From positions 47,709,174 through 47,773,173 of the forward strand of contig OZ025250.1 in the NCBI GenBank assembly GCA_964019135.1: a stretch of DNA of 64,000 bases, written 5' to 3'. The stretch is from Arenicola marina (taxonomy: Eukaryota > Annelida > Polychaeta > Arenicolidae). Made by a program: the position numbers and the translations under genes. Of this stretch, positions 53,471 to 63,940 are shown one piece after another; position 1 is the stretch's first letter, and every line of letters begins with the position of its first letter. The notes below the pieces were generated by a model. It searched no databases, was not told the origin of the DNA, and saw only the letters and a list, made by a program, of their open reading frames with translations.

Positions 53471-54179
53471 ACCTATAATGTGTTGAATGTTACCTTTATG
53501 ATGTAGTAAGTGGCGCCACCAAGCGATTGAATGTGAACTAAATGGTCAGCGCCGTGGAAGGCTCGAACAGCCGACTTGATGTTACCACTGCCGTCTGGTG
53601 AATACCTGCTAGTGACAGTCGATTATTATAGCAGATTGCGTGCCTTGAGCGAATGTTCGGTAGGTTTGGCTTACAGACATGGATTACGCGTGTTAACGGT
53701 CCACAATAGACGATTTCCTACGAGCATGCGCAGTGCCGCCTAACGCGTCTGGCGCGTCGGTTGCGGGTCGGGATTAGAGGAACGAAGATTAGCCGTTGGA
53801 GGCTAAACAAATGCCGGGGCCGTGATCCGGCCGTGTGTGGACCCCAGGGGCAACGCCCTAAGGGTCAAGATGGCGGTTGGAATGTCGCGGCCAGGGCTTC
53901 GCGACACCGGCAAGAAGATAAAACCGATCATGTGCAGAGCAGGAAGTTTATCCGGTTCACTTAGGTCGTAATAAGTAATCCTGAGGAACTGATGTAGATG
54001 ATGAACTCGAGATGAAAACAAAGATAGTTAGATTATCGCAACACGTTTGGAAAAGAAAAACTTTAACAGAAAACACGTCAGACTGAAAACCAGAAAGCTC
54101 GCGCGTTGAATTCTGGGCCGCGACGCGTCATCTCATGTGACCACTCAGTACGAATAGGGACGTGGAATGGTGACAGACC
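53471..54179. other. Unassigned, partly duplicated sequence
   Basis: 53471-53560 is the inverted counterpart of 22.54-22.61 kb. The remainder, including a GC-rich part at 53745-53950, shows no counterpart in the window and no convincing ORF; it may be a separate insertion. Confidence 0.4.
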
Positions 54180-54277
54180 AGTTGATATATCACACCCACC
54201 TATAATAGGCACAGAAACCAGTTGATATATCACACCCACCTATAATGGCGAGAGACCAGTTGATATATCACACCCAC
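54180..54277. repeat. Intron-1 minisatellite, copy 5 (minus orientation)
   Basis: Three units (reverse complement) of GTGGGTGTGATATATCAACT adjacent to the minus-strand signal exon. Confidence 0.88.
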
Positions 54278-54326
54278 CTATAATGGTGACAGAAAGCAGT
54301 ACTCCGACAATGCTCTCCACGTTCAT
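54278..54326 (-). CDS. Signal-peptide exon, copy 5 (paralog E)
   Basis: Minus strand, reads MNVESIVGVLLSVTII plus G, donor ATAG/GTGGGT, phase 1. The next minus-strand exon is the V exon at 51081-50743, 3.2 kb away, consistent with a real gene start. Lys2 is Asn in this copy. Confidence 0.7.
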
Positions 54327-54760
54327 GCTGGACGCAGCTCTCACCGACACTCCGATCGTTTGTAGTGACTCTGAAGCTGTGGTGTAGATAGATATACTCA
54401 GACCCGGAACTGTTGACTCCTATTACATACCTCATTAACCCAGTCCAGTCCCCTTACAGCCCAACGCGAGCGGCCCACTCTCCGCTGAAAAGAGCATACC
54501 CCCCCCCCCCCGCGCCCGGCCAACCCAGCTACCCGGACGAAACATGTTTGCGAGGCCCGTTCTGTGCACATGAGGGACACATTAGGCTAATGTAGACAGA
54601 TAAGCGTTGGTTGAAACACGCCACAGATTAGAGCGTCCTGGTAAAGGCCAGGCATACAGTTATTTGTCATCCGGGCAAAGTTGGCTGTTCCGATAGACGT
54701 ATGTGTCGTCTACGTTAAGTTTTATCTGGAACTGTACAGGATCAAGCAAGTGGCATCCCA
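54327..54760 (-). promoter_or_regulatory. Putative promoter block, copy 5 (minus strand)
   Basis: Inverted counterpart of 19390-19855, but without an obvious TATAAG: the corresponding place reads GTAATAGGAGTCAACAGTTC. A C-run at 54500-54511 stands in the GC-rich section. Promoter function is doubtful. Confidence 0.4.
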
Positions 54761-54764
54761 GCAA

Positions 54765-55020
54765 ACATGAATGTAATGGCCCAGTACTGGCCCAGTACAC
54801 TCAGTCAGTATCGGATTTTATTGGCCCATTACCGGCACACAGTACTGGCCCAGTACCATTTTGCCCACTAACTTTGTGATGGGCCAGTAATGTGTGCCGG
54901 TGGTGGCCCAGAACTGGCCCTGTACCAGAGCGTCGTTGGCCCGGTACAGTATGCGGCATTGGCCCGGTACCGTTTTGGGCATTTGTCCGGTATAGTACTA
55001 GGCATTTTCACAGAGCAGCA
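54765..55020. mobile_element. Possible TIR-type element fragment with GGCCCAGTAC palindromes
   Basis: Begins CCCAGCAAACATGAATG and carries many copies of GGCCCAGTACTGGCCCAGTA-like sequence in both orientations. This resembles in style the palindromic ends of the element at 24352-26973. No right end or coding region is identified. Confidence 0.35.
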
Positions 55021-55229
55021 TGCATGTTGAATTAATTCGTCTATCCTGTTCCTCACGGCAGTCAGTCGGTCCGCCTGTTCGCGTGTCCCTAGGTTGCGAC
55101 CTCCGCGGCCTGACATTACTACCCACCACGATATCTGATTGATTCCTATGTTTCAGCGATTGGCCTTTTTGGGGATGTGGCCCATGTTAAAGTATAGGAG
55201 AAAGTCTCGAAAAAAACACCGGCCTGAAG
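55021..55229. other. Short unassigned stretch
   Basis: No gene or repeat recognised between the palindromic sequence and the 70-bp satellite. Confidence 0.4.
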
Positions 55230-58060
55230 CATAGGATCGAGGCCGGAGAGGGGCATCCCCAAGCGACACTGGCGCGCGCCGGCGCCTGCGACACGACATA
55301 GTAGGGCCGAGGCCTGGGAGGGGCATCCGCAAGCGACACTGGTGCGCGCCGGCGCCTGCGACAAGAGATGGTAGGGCCGAGGCCTGGGAGGGGCATCCCC
55401 AAGCGACAGTGGCGCGCGCCGGCGCCTGCGACAAGAGATGGTAGGGCCGAGGCCTGGGAGGGGCATCCCCAAGCGACACTGGCGCGCGCTGGCGCCCGCG
55501 ACACGCGATGGTAGGGCCGAGGCCTGGGAGGGGCATCCCCAAGCGACAGTGGCGCGCGCCGGCGCCTGCGACAAGAGATGGTAGGGCCGAGGCCTGGGCG
55601 GGGCATCCCCAAGCGACAGTGGCGCGCGCCGGCGCCTGCGACACGAGATGGTAGGGCCGAGGCCTGGGAGGAGCATCCCCAAGCGACAGTGGCGCGCGCC
55701 GGCGCCTGCGACACGAGATGGTAGGGCCGAGGCCTGGGAGGGGCATCCCCAAGCGACAGTGGCGCGCGCCGGCGCCTGCGACAAGCGATGGTAGGGCCGA
55801 GGCCTGGGAGGGGCATCCCCAAGCGACAGTGGTGCGCGCCGGCGCCTGCGACACGAGATGGTAGGGCCGAGGCCTGGGAGGGGCATCCCCAAGCGACAGT
55901 GGCACGCGCCGGCGCCTGCGACAAGAGATGGTAGGGCCGAGGCCTGGGAGGGGCATCCCCAAGCGACAGTGGCGCGTGCGGGCGCCTGCGACAAGAGATG
56001 CTAGGGTCGAGGCCTGGTAGGGGCATCCCCAAGCGACACTGGTGCGCGCCGGCGCCTGCGACAAGAGATGGTAGGGCCGAGGCCTGGGAGGGGCATCCCC
56101 AAGCGACAGTGGCGCGTGCGGGCGCCTGCGACAAGAGATGCTAGGGTCGAGGCCTGGTAGGGGCATCCCCAAGCGACACTGGTGCGCGCCGGCGCCTGCG
56201 ACAAGAGATGGTAGGGCCGAGGCCTGGGAGGGGCAGCACCAAGCGACAGTGGCGCGCGCCGGCGCCTGCGACAAGAGATGGTAGGGCCGAGGCCTGGGAG
56301 GGGCATCCCCAAGCGACAGTGGCGCGCGCCGGCGCCTGCGACAAGAGATGGTAGGGCCGAGGCATGGGAGGGGCATCCCCAAGCGACACTGGTGCGCGCC
56401 GGCGCCTGCGACAAGAGATGGTAGGGCCGAGGGCTGGGAGGGGCATCCCTAAGCGACAGTGGCGCGCGCCGGCGCCTGCGACAAGCGATGGTAGGGCCGA
56501 GGCCTGGGAGGGGCATCCCCAAGCGACAGTGGTGCGCGCCGGCGCCTGCGACACGAGATGGTAGGGCCGAGGCCTGGGAGGGGCATCCCCAAGCGACAGT
56601 GGCACGCGCCGGCGCCTGCGACACGAGATGGTAGGGCCGAGTCCTGGGAGGGGCATCCCCAAGCGACAGTGGCGCGTGCGGGCGCCTGCGACAAGAGATG
56701 CTAGGGTCGAGGCCTGGTAGGGGCATCCCCAAGCGACACTGGTGCGCGCCGGCGCCTGCGACAAGAGATGGTAGGGCCGAGGCCTGGGAGGGGCATCCCC
56801 AAGCAACACTGGTGCGCGCCTGCGTCTGCGACAAGAGATGGTAGGGCCGAGACCTGGGAGGGGCAGCACCAAGCGACACTGCTGCGCGCCGGCGCCTGCG
56901 ACAAGAGATGGTAGGGCCGAGGCCTGGAGGGGCATCCCCAAGCGACAGTGACGCGCGCCGGCGCCTGCGACACGAGATGGTAGGACCGAAGCCTGGGAGG
57001 GGCATCCCCAAGCGACAGTGGCGCGCGCCGGCGCCTGCGACACGAGATGGTAGGGCCGAGGCCTGGGAGGGGCATCCCCAAGCGACACTGGTGCGCGCCG
57101 GCGCCTGCGACAAGAGATGGATAGGGCCGAGGCCTGGGAAGGGAATCCCCAAGCGACAGTGGCGCGCGCCGGCGCCTGCGACACGAGATGGTAGGGCCGA
57201 GGACTGGGAGCGGCATCTCCAAGCGACACTGGTGCGCGCCGGCGCCTGCGACAAGAGATGGTAGGGCCGAGGCCTGGGAGGGGCATCCCCAAGCGACACT
57301 GGTGCGCGCCGGCTCCTGCGACAAGAGATGGTAGGGCCGAGGTCTGGGAGGGGCATCCCCAAGCGACAGTGGCGCGCGCCGGCGCCTGCGACACGACATG
57401 GTAGGGCCGAGGCCTGGGAGGGGCCTCCCCAAGCGACACTGGTGCGCGCCGGCGCCTGCGACAAGAGATGGTAGGGCCGAGGCCTGGGAGGGGCATCCCA
57501 ACGCGACACTGGTGCGCGCCGGCGCCTGCGACAACAGATGGATAGGGCCGAGGCCTGGGAGGAGCATCCCCAAGCGACACTGGCGCCTGCGACACGAGAT
57601 GGTAGGGCCGAGGCCTGGGCGGGGCATCCCCAAGCGACAGTGGCGCGCGCCGGCGCCTGCGACACGAGATGGTAGGGCCGAGGCCTGGGAGGAGCATCCC
57701 CAAGCGACAGTGGCGCGCGCCGGCGCCTGCGACACGAGATGGTAGGGCCGAGGCCTGGGAGGGGCATCCCCAAGCGACAGTGGCGCGCGCCGGCGCCAGC
57801 GACAAGACATGATAGGGCCGAGGCCTGGGAGGGGCATCCCTAAGCGACAGTGGCGCGCGCCGGCGCCTGCGACACGCGATGGTAGGGCCGAGGCCTGGGA
57901 GGGGCATCCCCAAGCGACACTGGTGCGCGCCGCCGCCTGCGACACGAGATAGTAGGCCCGAGGCCTGGGAGGGGCAGCACCCAGCGACACTGGTGCGCGC
58001 CGGCGCCTGCGACAAGAGATGGTTGGGCCGAGGCCTGCGAGGGGCTTCCCTAAGCGACCC
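55230..58060. repeat. 70-bp GC-rich satellite (about 40 copies)
   Basis: Unit GTAGGGCCGAGGCCTGGGAG, GGGCATCCCCAAGCGACAGT, GGCGCGCGCCGGCGCCTGCG, ACAAGAGATG. CpG-dense, with the internal palindrome GGCGCGCGCCGGCGCC. The 70-bp period shifts frame each unit, and the minus strand has almost no stops in any of three frames (open for up to 624 codons at 56141-58015). Single-base gains or losses occur at 56926, 57121 and 57541. Similarity between units is high, with an internal near-duplicate pair at 55961-56100 and 56101-56220. Confidence 0.96.
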
Positions 58061-61000
58061 CTTGTACCTAAACCCTAAGGATAGTACTGATGTGGCATTG
58101 ACAGAGCGGGCGGCCCTTTACGTCAAAGGCAGGTTAGGCTGCGGGTGAAAAAGAGGGTACCTAACCCTGACCCCAACCCGACCCCGAGCGCAATCTACCC
58201 CTTGTACCTAAATCCTAAGGATGGTACTGATGTGACATTGACACAGGGGGCGGCCCTTTACGTCAAAGACAGGTTAGGCTGCGGGTGAAAAAGTGGGTAC
58301 CTAACCCTGACCCCAACTCAACCCTGACCGTAGTCAACACCCTACGCCTGAACCCTAAAGATAGTACTCATGTGGCCTTGACAGAGCGGGCGGACCTCAC
58401 CCGAAATGCATTTGAGGCGGCGGGGCCAGAGGGTACCTAACCCTGATCCCAACCCAACCCTGAGCGCAATCTACACCATTCGCCGGAACCCTAAATATGG
58501 TACTCCTGTGGCCTTGACAGAGCAGGCAACCCTTACCCAAAACGCAGGTGTAGCGGCGGGTGAAAAAGAGGGTACCTAACCCTGACCCCAATCCGACCCC
58601 GAGCGCAATCTACCCCCTGTACCTAAAGCCTAAGGATAGTACTGATGTGGCATTGACAGAGTAGGCGGCCCTCACCTTAAAGGCAGGTTAGGCTGCGGGC
58701 GAAAAAGAGGGTACCTAACCCTGACCCCAACCCAACCCTGACCGTAGTCGACACCCTACGCCTGAACCCTAAAGATAGTACTCATGTGGCCTTGACAGAG
58801 CGGGCGGCCCTCAACCGAAATGCAGTTGAGGCGGCGAGTCAAGAGGGTACATAACCATGACCCCAACCTAACCCGGAATGCAATGTACACCCTACGCCTG
58901 AACCCTAAAGATGGTAATGATGTGGCTTAAGAGAGCGGGCGGCCCTTATCCACAAGGGAGGTGAGGCGGCGGGTGAAAAAGATCGTACCTAACCCTCACC
59001 CCAACCCGACCCTGAGCGCAATCTACACCCTTCGCCGGAACCCTAAATATGGTACTCATGTGGCCTTGACAGAGCGGGCGGCCCTTACCCGAAATGCAGG
59101 TGTAGCGGCGGGTGAAAAAGAGGGTACCTAACCCTGACCCCAACCCGACCCCGAGCGCAATCTACCCCCTCTACATAAACCCTAAGGATAGTACTGATGT
59201 GGCATTGACAGAGCGGGCGGCCCTTACCCTAAAGGCAGGTTAGGCTGCGGGCAAAAAAGAGGGTACCTAACCCTGACCCCAACCCAACCCTGACCGTAGT
59301 CGACACCCTACGCCTGAACCCTAAAGATAGTACTCATGTGGCCTTGACAGAGCGGGCGGCCCTCACCCGAAATGCAGTCGAGGCGGCGGGTCCAGAGGGT
59401 ACCTAACCTGACCCCAACCCAACCCTGAATGCAATGTACACCCTACGCCTGAACCCTAAAGATGGTAATGATGTGACTTAAGAGAGCGGGCGGCCCTTAT
59501 CCACAAGGGAGGTGAGGCGACGGGTGAAAAAGAGGGTACCTAACGCTGACCCCAACCCGACCCCGAGCGCAATCTACCCCCTGTATCTAAACCCTAAGGA
59601 TAGTACTGATATGGAATTGACAGAGCGGGCGGCCGTAACTCGAAAGGCAGGTTAGGCTGCGGGTAAAACAGAGGGTACCTAACCCTGACCCCAACACGAC
59701 CCCGAGCGCAATCTACCCTCTGTACCTAAACCCTAAGGATGGTGCTGGTGTGGCATTGACAGAGCGGGCGGCCGTTACCCGAAAGGCAGGTCAGGCGGCG
59801 GGTCCAGAGGGTACCTAACCTGACCCCAACCCAACCCTGAATGCAATGTACACCTTACGCCTGAACCCTAAAGATGGTAATGATGTGGCTTAAGGGAGCG
59901 GGCGGCCCTTATCCACAAGGGAGGTGAGGCGGCGGGTGAAAAGAGGGTACCTAACGCTGATCCCAACCCGACCCCGAGCGCAATCTACCCCCTGTACCTA
60001 AACCCTAAGGATAGTACTGATGTGGCCTTGACAGAGCGGGCGGCCCTTACCCGAAATGCAGTTGAGGCGGCGGGTCCAGAGGGTACCTAACCCTGACCCC
60101 AACCCGACCCCGAGCGCAATCTACCCCCCGGTACCTAAACCCTAAGGATAGTACTGATGTGTAATTGACAGAGCGTGCGGCCGTAACCAGAAAGGCAGGT
60201 TAGGCTGCGGGTGAAAAAGAGGGTACCTAACCCTGACCCCAACCCAACCGTGACCGTAGTCGACACCCTACGCCTGAACCCTAAAGATAGTACTCATGTG
60301 GCCTTGACAGAGCGGGCGGCTTTCACCCGAAATGCAGTTGAGACGGCGGGTCCAGAGGGTACCCAACCCTGACCCCAACCAAACCCTGAATGCACTGTAC
60401 ACCCTACGCCTGAACCCTAAAGATGGTAATGATGTGGCTTAAGAGAGCGGGCGGCCCTTATCCACAAGTGAGGTTAGGCGGCGGGTGGAAAAGAGGGTAC
60501 CTAACCCTGACCCCAACCCGACCCCGAGCGCAATCTACCCCCTGTACCTAAACCCTAAGGATAGTACTGATGTGGCATTGACAGAGCGGGCGGCCGTAAC
60601 CCGAAAGGCAGGTTATGCTGCGGGTAAAACAGAGGGTACCTAACGCTGACCCCAACCCGACCCCGAGCGCAATCTACCACCTGTACCTAAATCCTAAGGA
60701 TAGTACTGATGTGGCATTGACAGAGGGCGGCCCTTACCCGAATGCAGGTTAGGCTGCGGGCGAAAAAGAGGGTACCTAACCCTGACCCCAACCCAACCCT
60801 GACGGTAGTCGACACCCTACGCCTGAACCCTAAGGATAGTAGTGATGTGGCATTGACAGAGCGGGCGGCCCGTACCATAAAGGCAGGTTAGGCTGCGGGT
60901 GAAAAAGAGGGAACCTAACCCTGACCCCAACCCGACCCCGAGCGCAATCTACCCCCTGTACATAAACCCTAAGGATAGTACTGATGTGGCATTGACAGAG

Positions 61001-61690
61001 CGGGCGGCCCTTACCCTAAAGGCAGGTTAGGCTGCGGGTGAAAAAGAGGGTACCTAATCCTGACCCCAACCCAACCCTGACCGTAGTCGACACCCTACGC
61101 CTGAACCCTAAAGATAGTACTCATGTGGCCTTGACAGAGCGGGCGGCCCTCACCCGAAATGCAGTTGAGGCGGCGGGTCCAGAGGGTACCCAACCCTGAC
61201 CCCAACCCAACCCTGAATGCAATGTACACCCTACGCCTGGACCCTAAAGATGGTAATGATGTGGCTTAAGAGAGCGGGCGGCCCTTATCCACATAGGAGG
61301 TGAGGCGGCGGATGAAAAAGAGGGTACCTAACCCGGACCCCAACCCAAACCCTGAGCACAATCTACCCCCTATGCCTAAACCCCTAAACATGTTAATCAT
61401 GCGGCCTTGACAGAGCGGGCGGCCATTGGCCGAAAGGCACGTGAGGCGGCTGGTGGAAAAGAGGGTACCTAACCCTGACCCCAACCCAAACCCTGAGCCC
61501 AATTTACCCCCTATGCCTGACACCCTGAAGATGGTAACGATGCGGCTTTCAGAGAGCGGGCGGGCCTTCCGCAAGAATGAGGCGAGGCGGCGGGTGAAGA
61601 GGGTACCTAACCCTGACCCCAACCCAAACCCTGAGCCCAATTTACCCTCTATGCCTGACACCCTAAAGATGGTAACGATGCGGCTTTCAC
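58061..61690. repeat. 136-bp satellite with telomere-like CCCTAA motifs (about 26 copies)
   Basis: Unit GGTACCTAACCCTGACCCCA, ACCCGACCCCGAGCGCAATC, TACCCCCTGTACCTAAACCC, TAAGGATAGTACTGATGTGG, then CATTGACAGAGCGGGCGGCC and CTTACCCGAAAGGCAGGTTA. At least three unit subtypes alternate (GTAGTCGACACCCTACGCC, AATGCAATGTACACCC, GAGCGCAATCTACCCC), suggesting a higher-order repeat of about 400-550 bp. The last units (61.35-61.69 kb) are more diverged. It joins the 70-bp satellite directly at 58061. Confidence 0.95.
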
Positions 61691-61693
61691 AGA

Positions 61694-62098
61694 GCCGTTC
61701 TGTCCTGTCCTGATATACATGTGGTATGTGATCTCTTTACGGTCATTCTTACCCAGCTCAGCGTACGGTTCAGACCCGGGTTGGGTGACTGGGGTGGTCC
61801 CCCCAGCCTCCCCCGCTCCCCCGCTCACATTGACGGAGGGGTCAGACCCAGGTTGGGTGTCTGGGGTGACACCCCCAGCCCCCCTCGCTCCCCCGCTCAC
61901 ATTGACGTAGGTGGCAATGTTCTGGTAGGACGGTGATCTGGAAAGGGGAGCACACAGCTATCACCGACATTAACAGTCACCAGGCCACCGACATTAACAG
62001 TGACCAGGCCTCCAACATTAACCGTAATGACCGTAACGAGATCACATATCACATAGAGATATCACATATAATATCTGGACAGGACAGAACGGTATTTT
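61694..62098. repeat. Inverted repeat pair flanking the paralog D tail exon
   Basis: CCGTTCTGTCCTGTCCTGAT at 61694 is the reverse complement of sequence ending 62098 (GGACAGGACAGAACGG). The adjoining GTATGTGATCTCTTTACGGT (61728-61747) is inverted relative to ATGACCGTAACGAGATCACA (62027-62046). Between them lies the inverted exon and three or four short units of ACCGACATTAACAGTCACCA type (61961-62025). Confidence 0.82.
61753..61937 (-). CDS. Exon: cytoplasmic tail 2 of paralog D, inverted
   Basis: 185 bp on the minus strand with acceptor CTTTCCAG and donor GTAAGA intact. Reads SYQNI, TYVNV, DPSVNV, PYAEL with the repeat form GGARGAGGVTPDTQPGSDP. No stop. It is in the opposite orientation to the next exon of the same paralog (62584-62605, plus), so it cannot be spliced into it as assembled. 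In A and B these exons are co-oriented. Confidence 0.75.
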
Positions 62099-62583
62099 GT
62101 GATCATATGGGAGTACTGGGATCAGGCACACGAAGCCCGTTAGAAACAGTAACGTTTGATCCAGGCATTTAGGAAGTCTCAAGGTTACTATATAAGCGGT
62201 TTTATTGTAAACATTCGGGGATCGGTGTGGCCAACTGGTTGGTTGTCATCGGCTGTTTCGGTTATTAGATCAAATGGATTGTTCAATCACAGCTCTGAGT
62301 ATCCATATATCTGTCCAATCGGACCCGCCGTCCCTTCTCGCGGCTGTGGACGTGTTGCTGATGTGCGATAAATGTCTGTATATATATATAGATTTTCGGT
62401 TTTACATAGTTACTGTGGTTGACTTCCACAGATCATGGTGACATGGCTTACGACAATCCCCGAAATGTGACTGATGTATTCCATGTTCTCTTATTCGTAA
62501 AGCGTCCTTATATATGATGGTGTTGCATCATGTTTTGTGGTTCGATGGAAGTCACAGATATTATTACGTTGCTATCTTTTCAG
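62099..62583. other. Intron before tail 3 exon, paralog D
   Basis: Plus-strand sequence collinear with 16.64-17.15 kb and 43.48-43.98 kb. No other feature. Confidence 0.55.
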
Positions 62584-62605
62584 GCCCCATCCGTGATCCA
62601 CCCAG
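62584..62605 (+). CDS. Exon: cytoplasmic tail 3 micro-exon of paralog D
   Basis: 22 bp identical to the A and B micro-exons, with TTTTCAG acceptor and GTAAGG donor. The following terminal exon would lie right of the window. Confidence 0.65.
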
Positions 62606-62714
62606 GTAAGGATGAATATCAGTCTCTGGTTATTATTGACATAGTGACTCGCGGAAACTCGATACTCGAGAAACAATCGGTAACAAATCGACTACATATT
62701 GCTCACTGGTGAGA

Positions 62715-63940
62715 ATAAGGTAAAGTGCCCGTCTTGGTGAAGTGACCTCTCTGTGTTATGTGAACCCCTGTGTAAAGTGACACCCAGGGCGAAGTGACCT
62801 CCCTTTCTAAAGTGACACCCCTGTGTGAAGTGACCTCCTGTGTGAAACGACCTTCTGTGTGAAGTGACCTCCCTTTGTGAAGTGACCCCCCTGTGTGAAG
62901 TGAGCTCCTGTGTAAAGCGACCTCCTGTGTGAAGTGACCTCCCTTTTTGAAGTGACCCCCCTGTGTGAAGTGTCCTCCCTTTGTAAAGTGACCCCCCTGT
63001 GTGAAGTGACACCCTTGTGTAAAGTGACCCCCTGTGTGAAGTGACCCCCCGTGTGAAGTGACCCCCTGGGTGAAGTGACCTCCTGTGTAAAGTGACCCTC
63101 TTGTGTGAAGTGGCACCCTTGTGTTAAGTGACCCCCCTGCGTGAAGTGACCCCTCTGGGTGAAGTGACCCCCCTGTGTGAAGTGACCCCCCTGTGTGACG
63201 TGACCCCCCCTGTGTGAAGTGTCTCCCTTGTTTGAAGTGACACCCTTGTGTGAAGTGACCCCGCCCCCCTGTGTGAAGTGACCCCCTTTTGTGAAGTGAC
63301 CCCCCTGTGTGAAGTGACACCCCTGTGTGAAGTGACACCCCTGGGTTAAGTGACCCCCCCCCCTGTGTGAAGTTACCCTCCTGTGTGACGTGACCCCCCT
63401 GTGTGACGTGACCCCCCTGTGTGACGTGACCTCCCTGTGTGACGTGACTCCCCTGTGCGACTGTGTGAAGTGACCCCCTTGTGAAGTGACCTCGCTTTGT
63501 GAAGTGACCCCCCCCCCGTGTCAAATGACCTCCCTTTGTGGTTGGTTGGTTTTTCAGGACGCTTTAACCACTTTTGGTCATATCGCGTCAATGGGCGACG
63601 GAAGGGAGAGAGGAGTCATGTCTCCGGGGGTAACCCCCTACTCTTTACGAAGAAAGACATGGGATCTTTATCCTGCGACCACACAAACATGGCCACAGCA
63701 GGGCCCGAACCATCGATCCACGCGCCGTTAGGCTCTCAGGTGACCAGAGCACTCAATGCGAGCGCTCTAGCCCACTGAGCTATCGCGCCGGCCCCCTCCC
63801 TTTGTGAAGTGACCTTCCAGTGTGAAGTGCCCTCCTTTTGTAAAGTGACCCCCATGTGTGAAGTGACCCTCCTGTGTGAAGCGACCCCATGTGTGAAGTG
63901 ACCCCTGTGTGTAGTGACCCCCCTTGCTGCCGACTCCTGG
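62715..63940. repeat. Intronic GTGAAGTGACC minisatellite, expanded in paralog D
   Basis: Same unit as in A and B but about twice as long (roughly 55-60 units), including a GTGTGACGTGACC variant block at 63384-63447, and interrupted by a SINE at 63541-63794. Confidence 0.92.
63541..63794 (-). mobile_element. tRNA-derived SINE inserted in the minisatellite
   Basis: On the minus strand from 63794: GGGGCCGGCGCGATAGCTCA. The A box TAGCTCAGTGG is at 63782-63772 and the B box GGTTCGGGCCC at 63711-63701. A central block (GACATGACTCCTCTCTCCC, GACGCGATATGACC) is shared with the other SINE family here. It ends in a TCCTGAAAAACCAACCAACC tail. CCTCCCTTTGTG at 63529-63540 and 63795-63806 is a 12-bp target-site duplication candidate, though it is also part of the host repeat unit. 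About 254 bp, probably a recent insertion. Confidence 0.88.

Noticed and set aside
52960-53486. Proline-rich 150-codon frame
   Set aside because: It is the reverse complement of the G-rich satellite relic family, ending with no splice or domain support.
55146-58015. Frames of up to 624 codons on the minus strand of the 70-bp satellite
   Set aside because: All three frames are open because of the repeat. No signal, domain or codon preference singles one out as coding.
62692-63524. 273-codon minus-strand frame (H-F-T-Q-G-G repeats)
   Set aside because: It is an intronic minisatellite read antisense. The shorter arrays in A and B break frame in different places.
63701-63782. A genuine tRNA gene, from A and B boxes
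   Set aside because: The acceptor stem does not pair, and the sequence continues into a SINE body with tail and target duplication.
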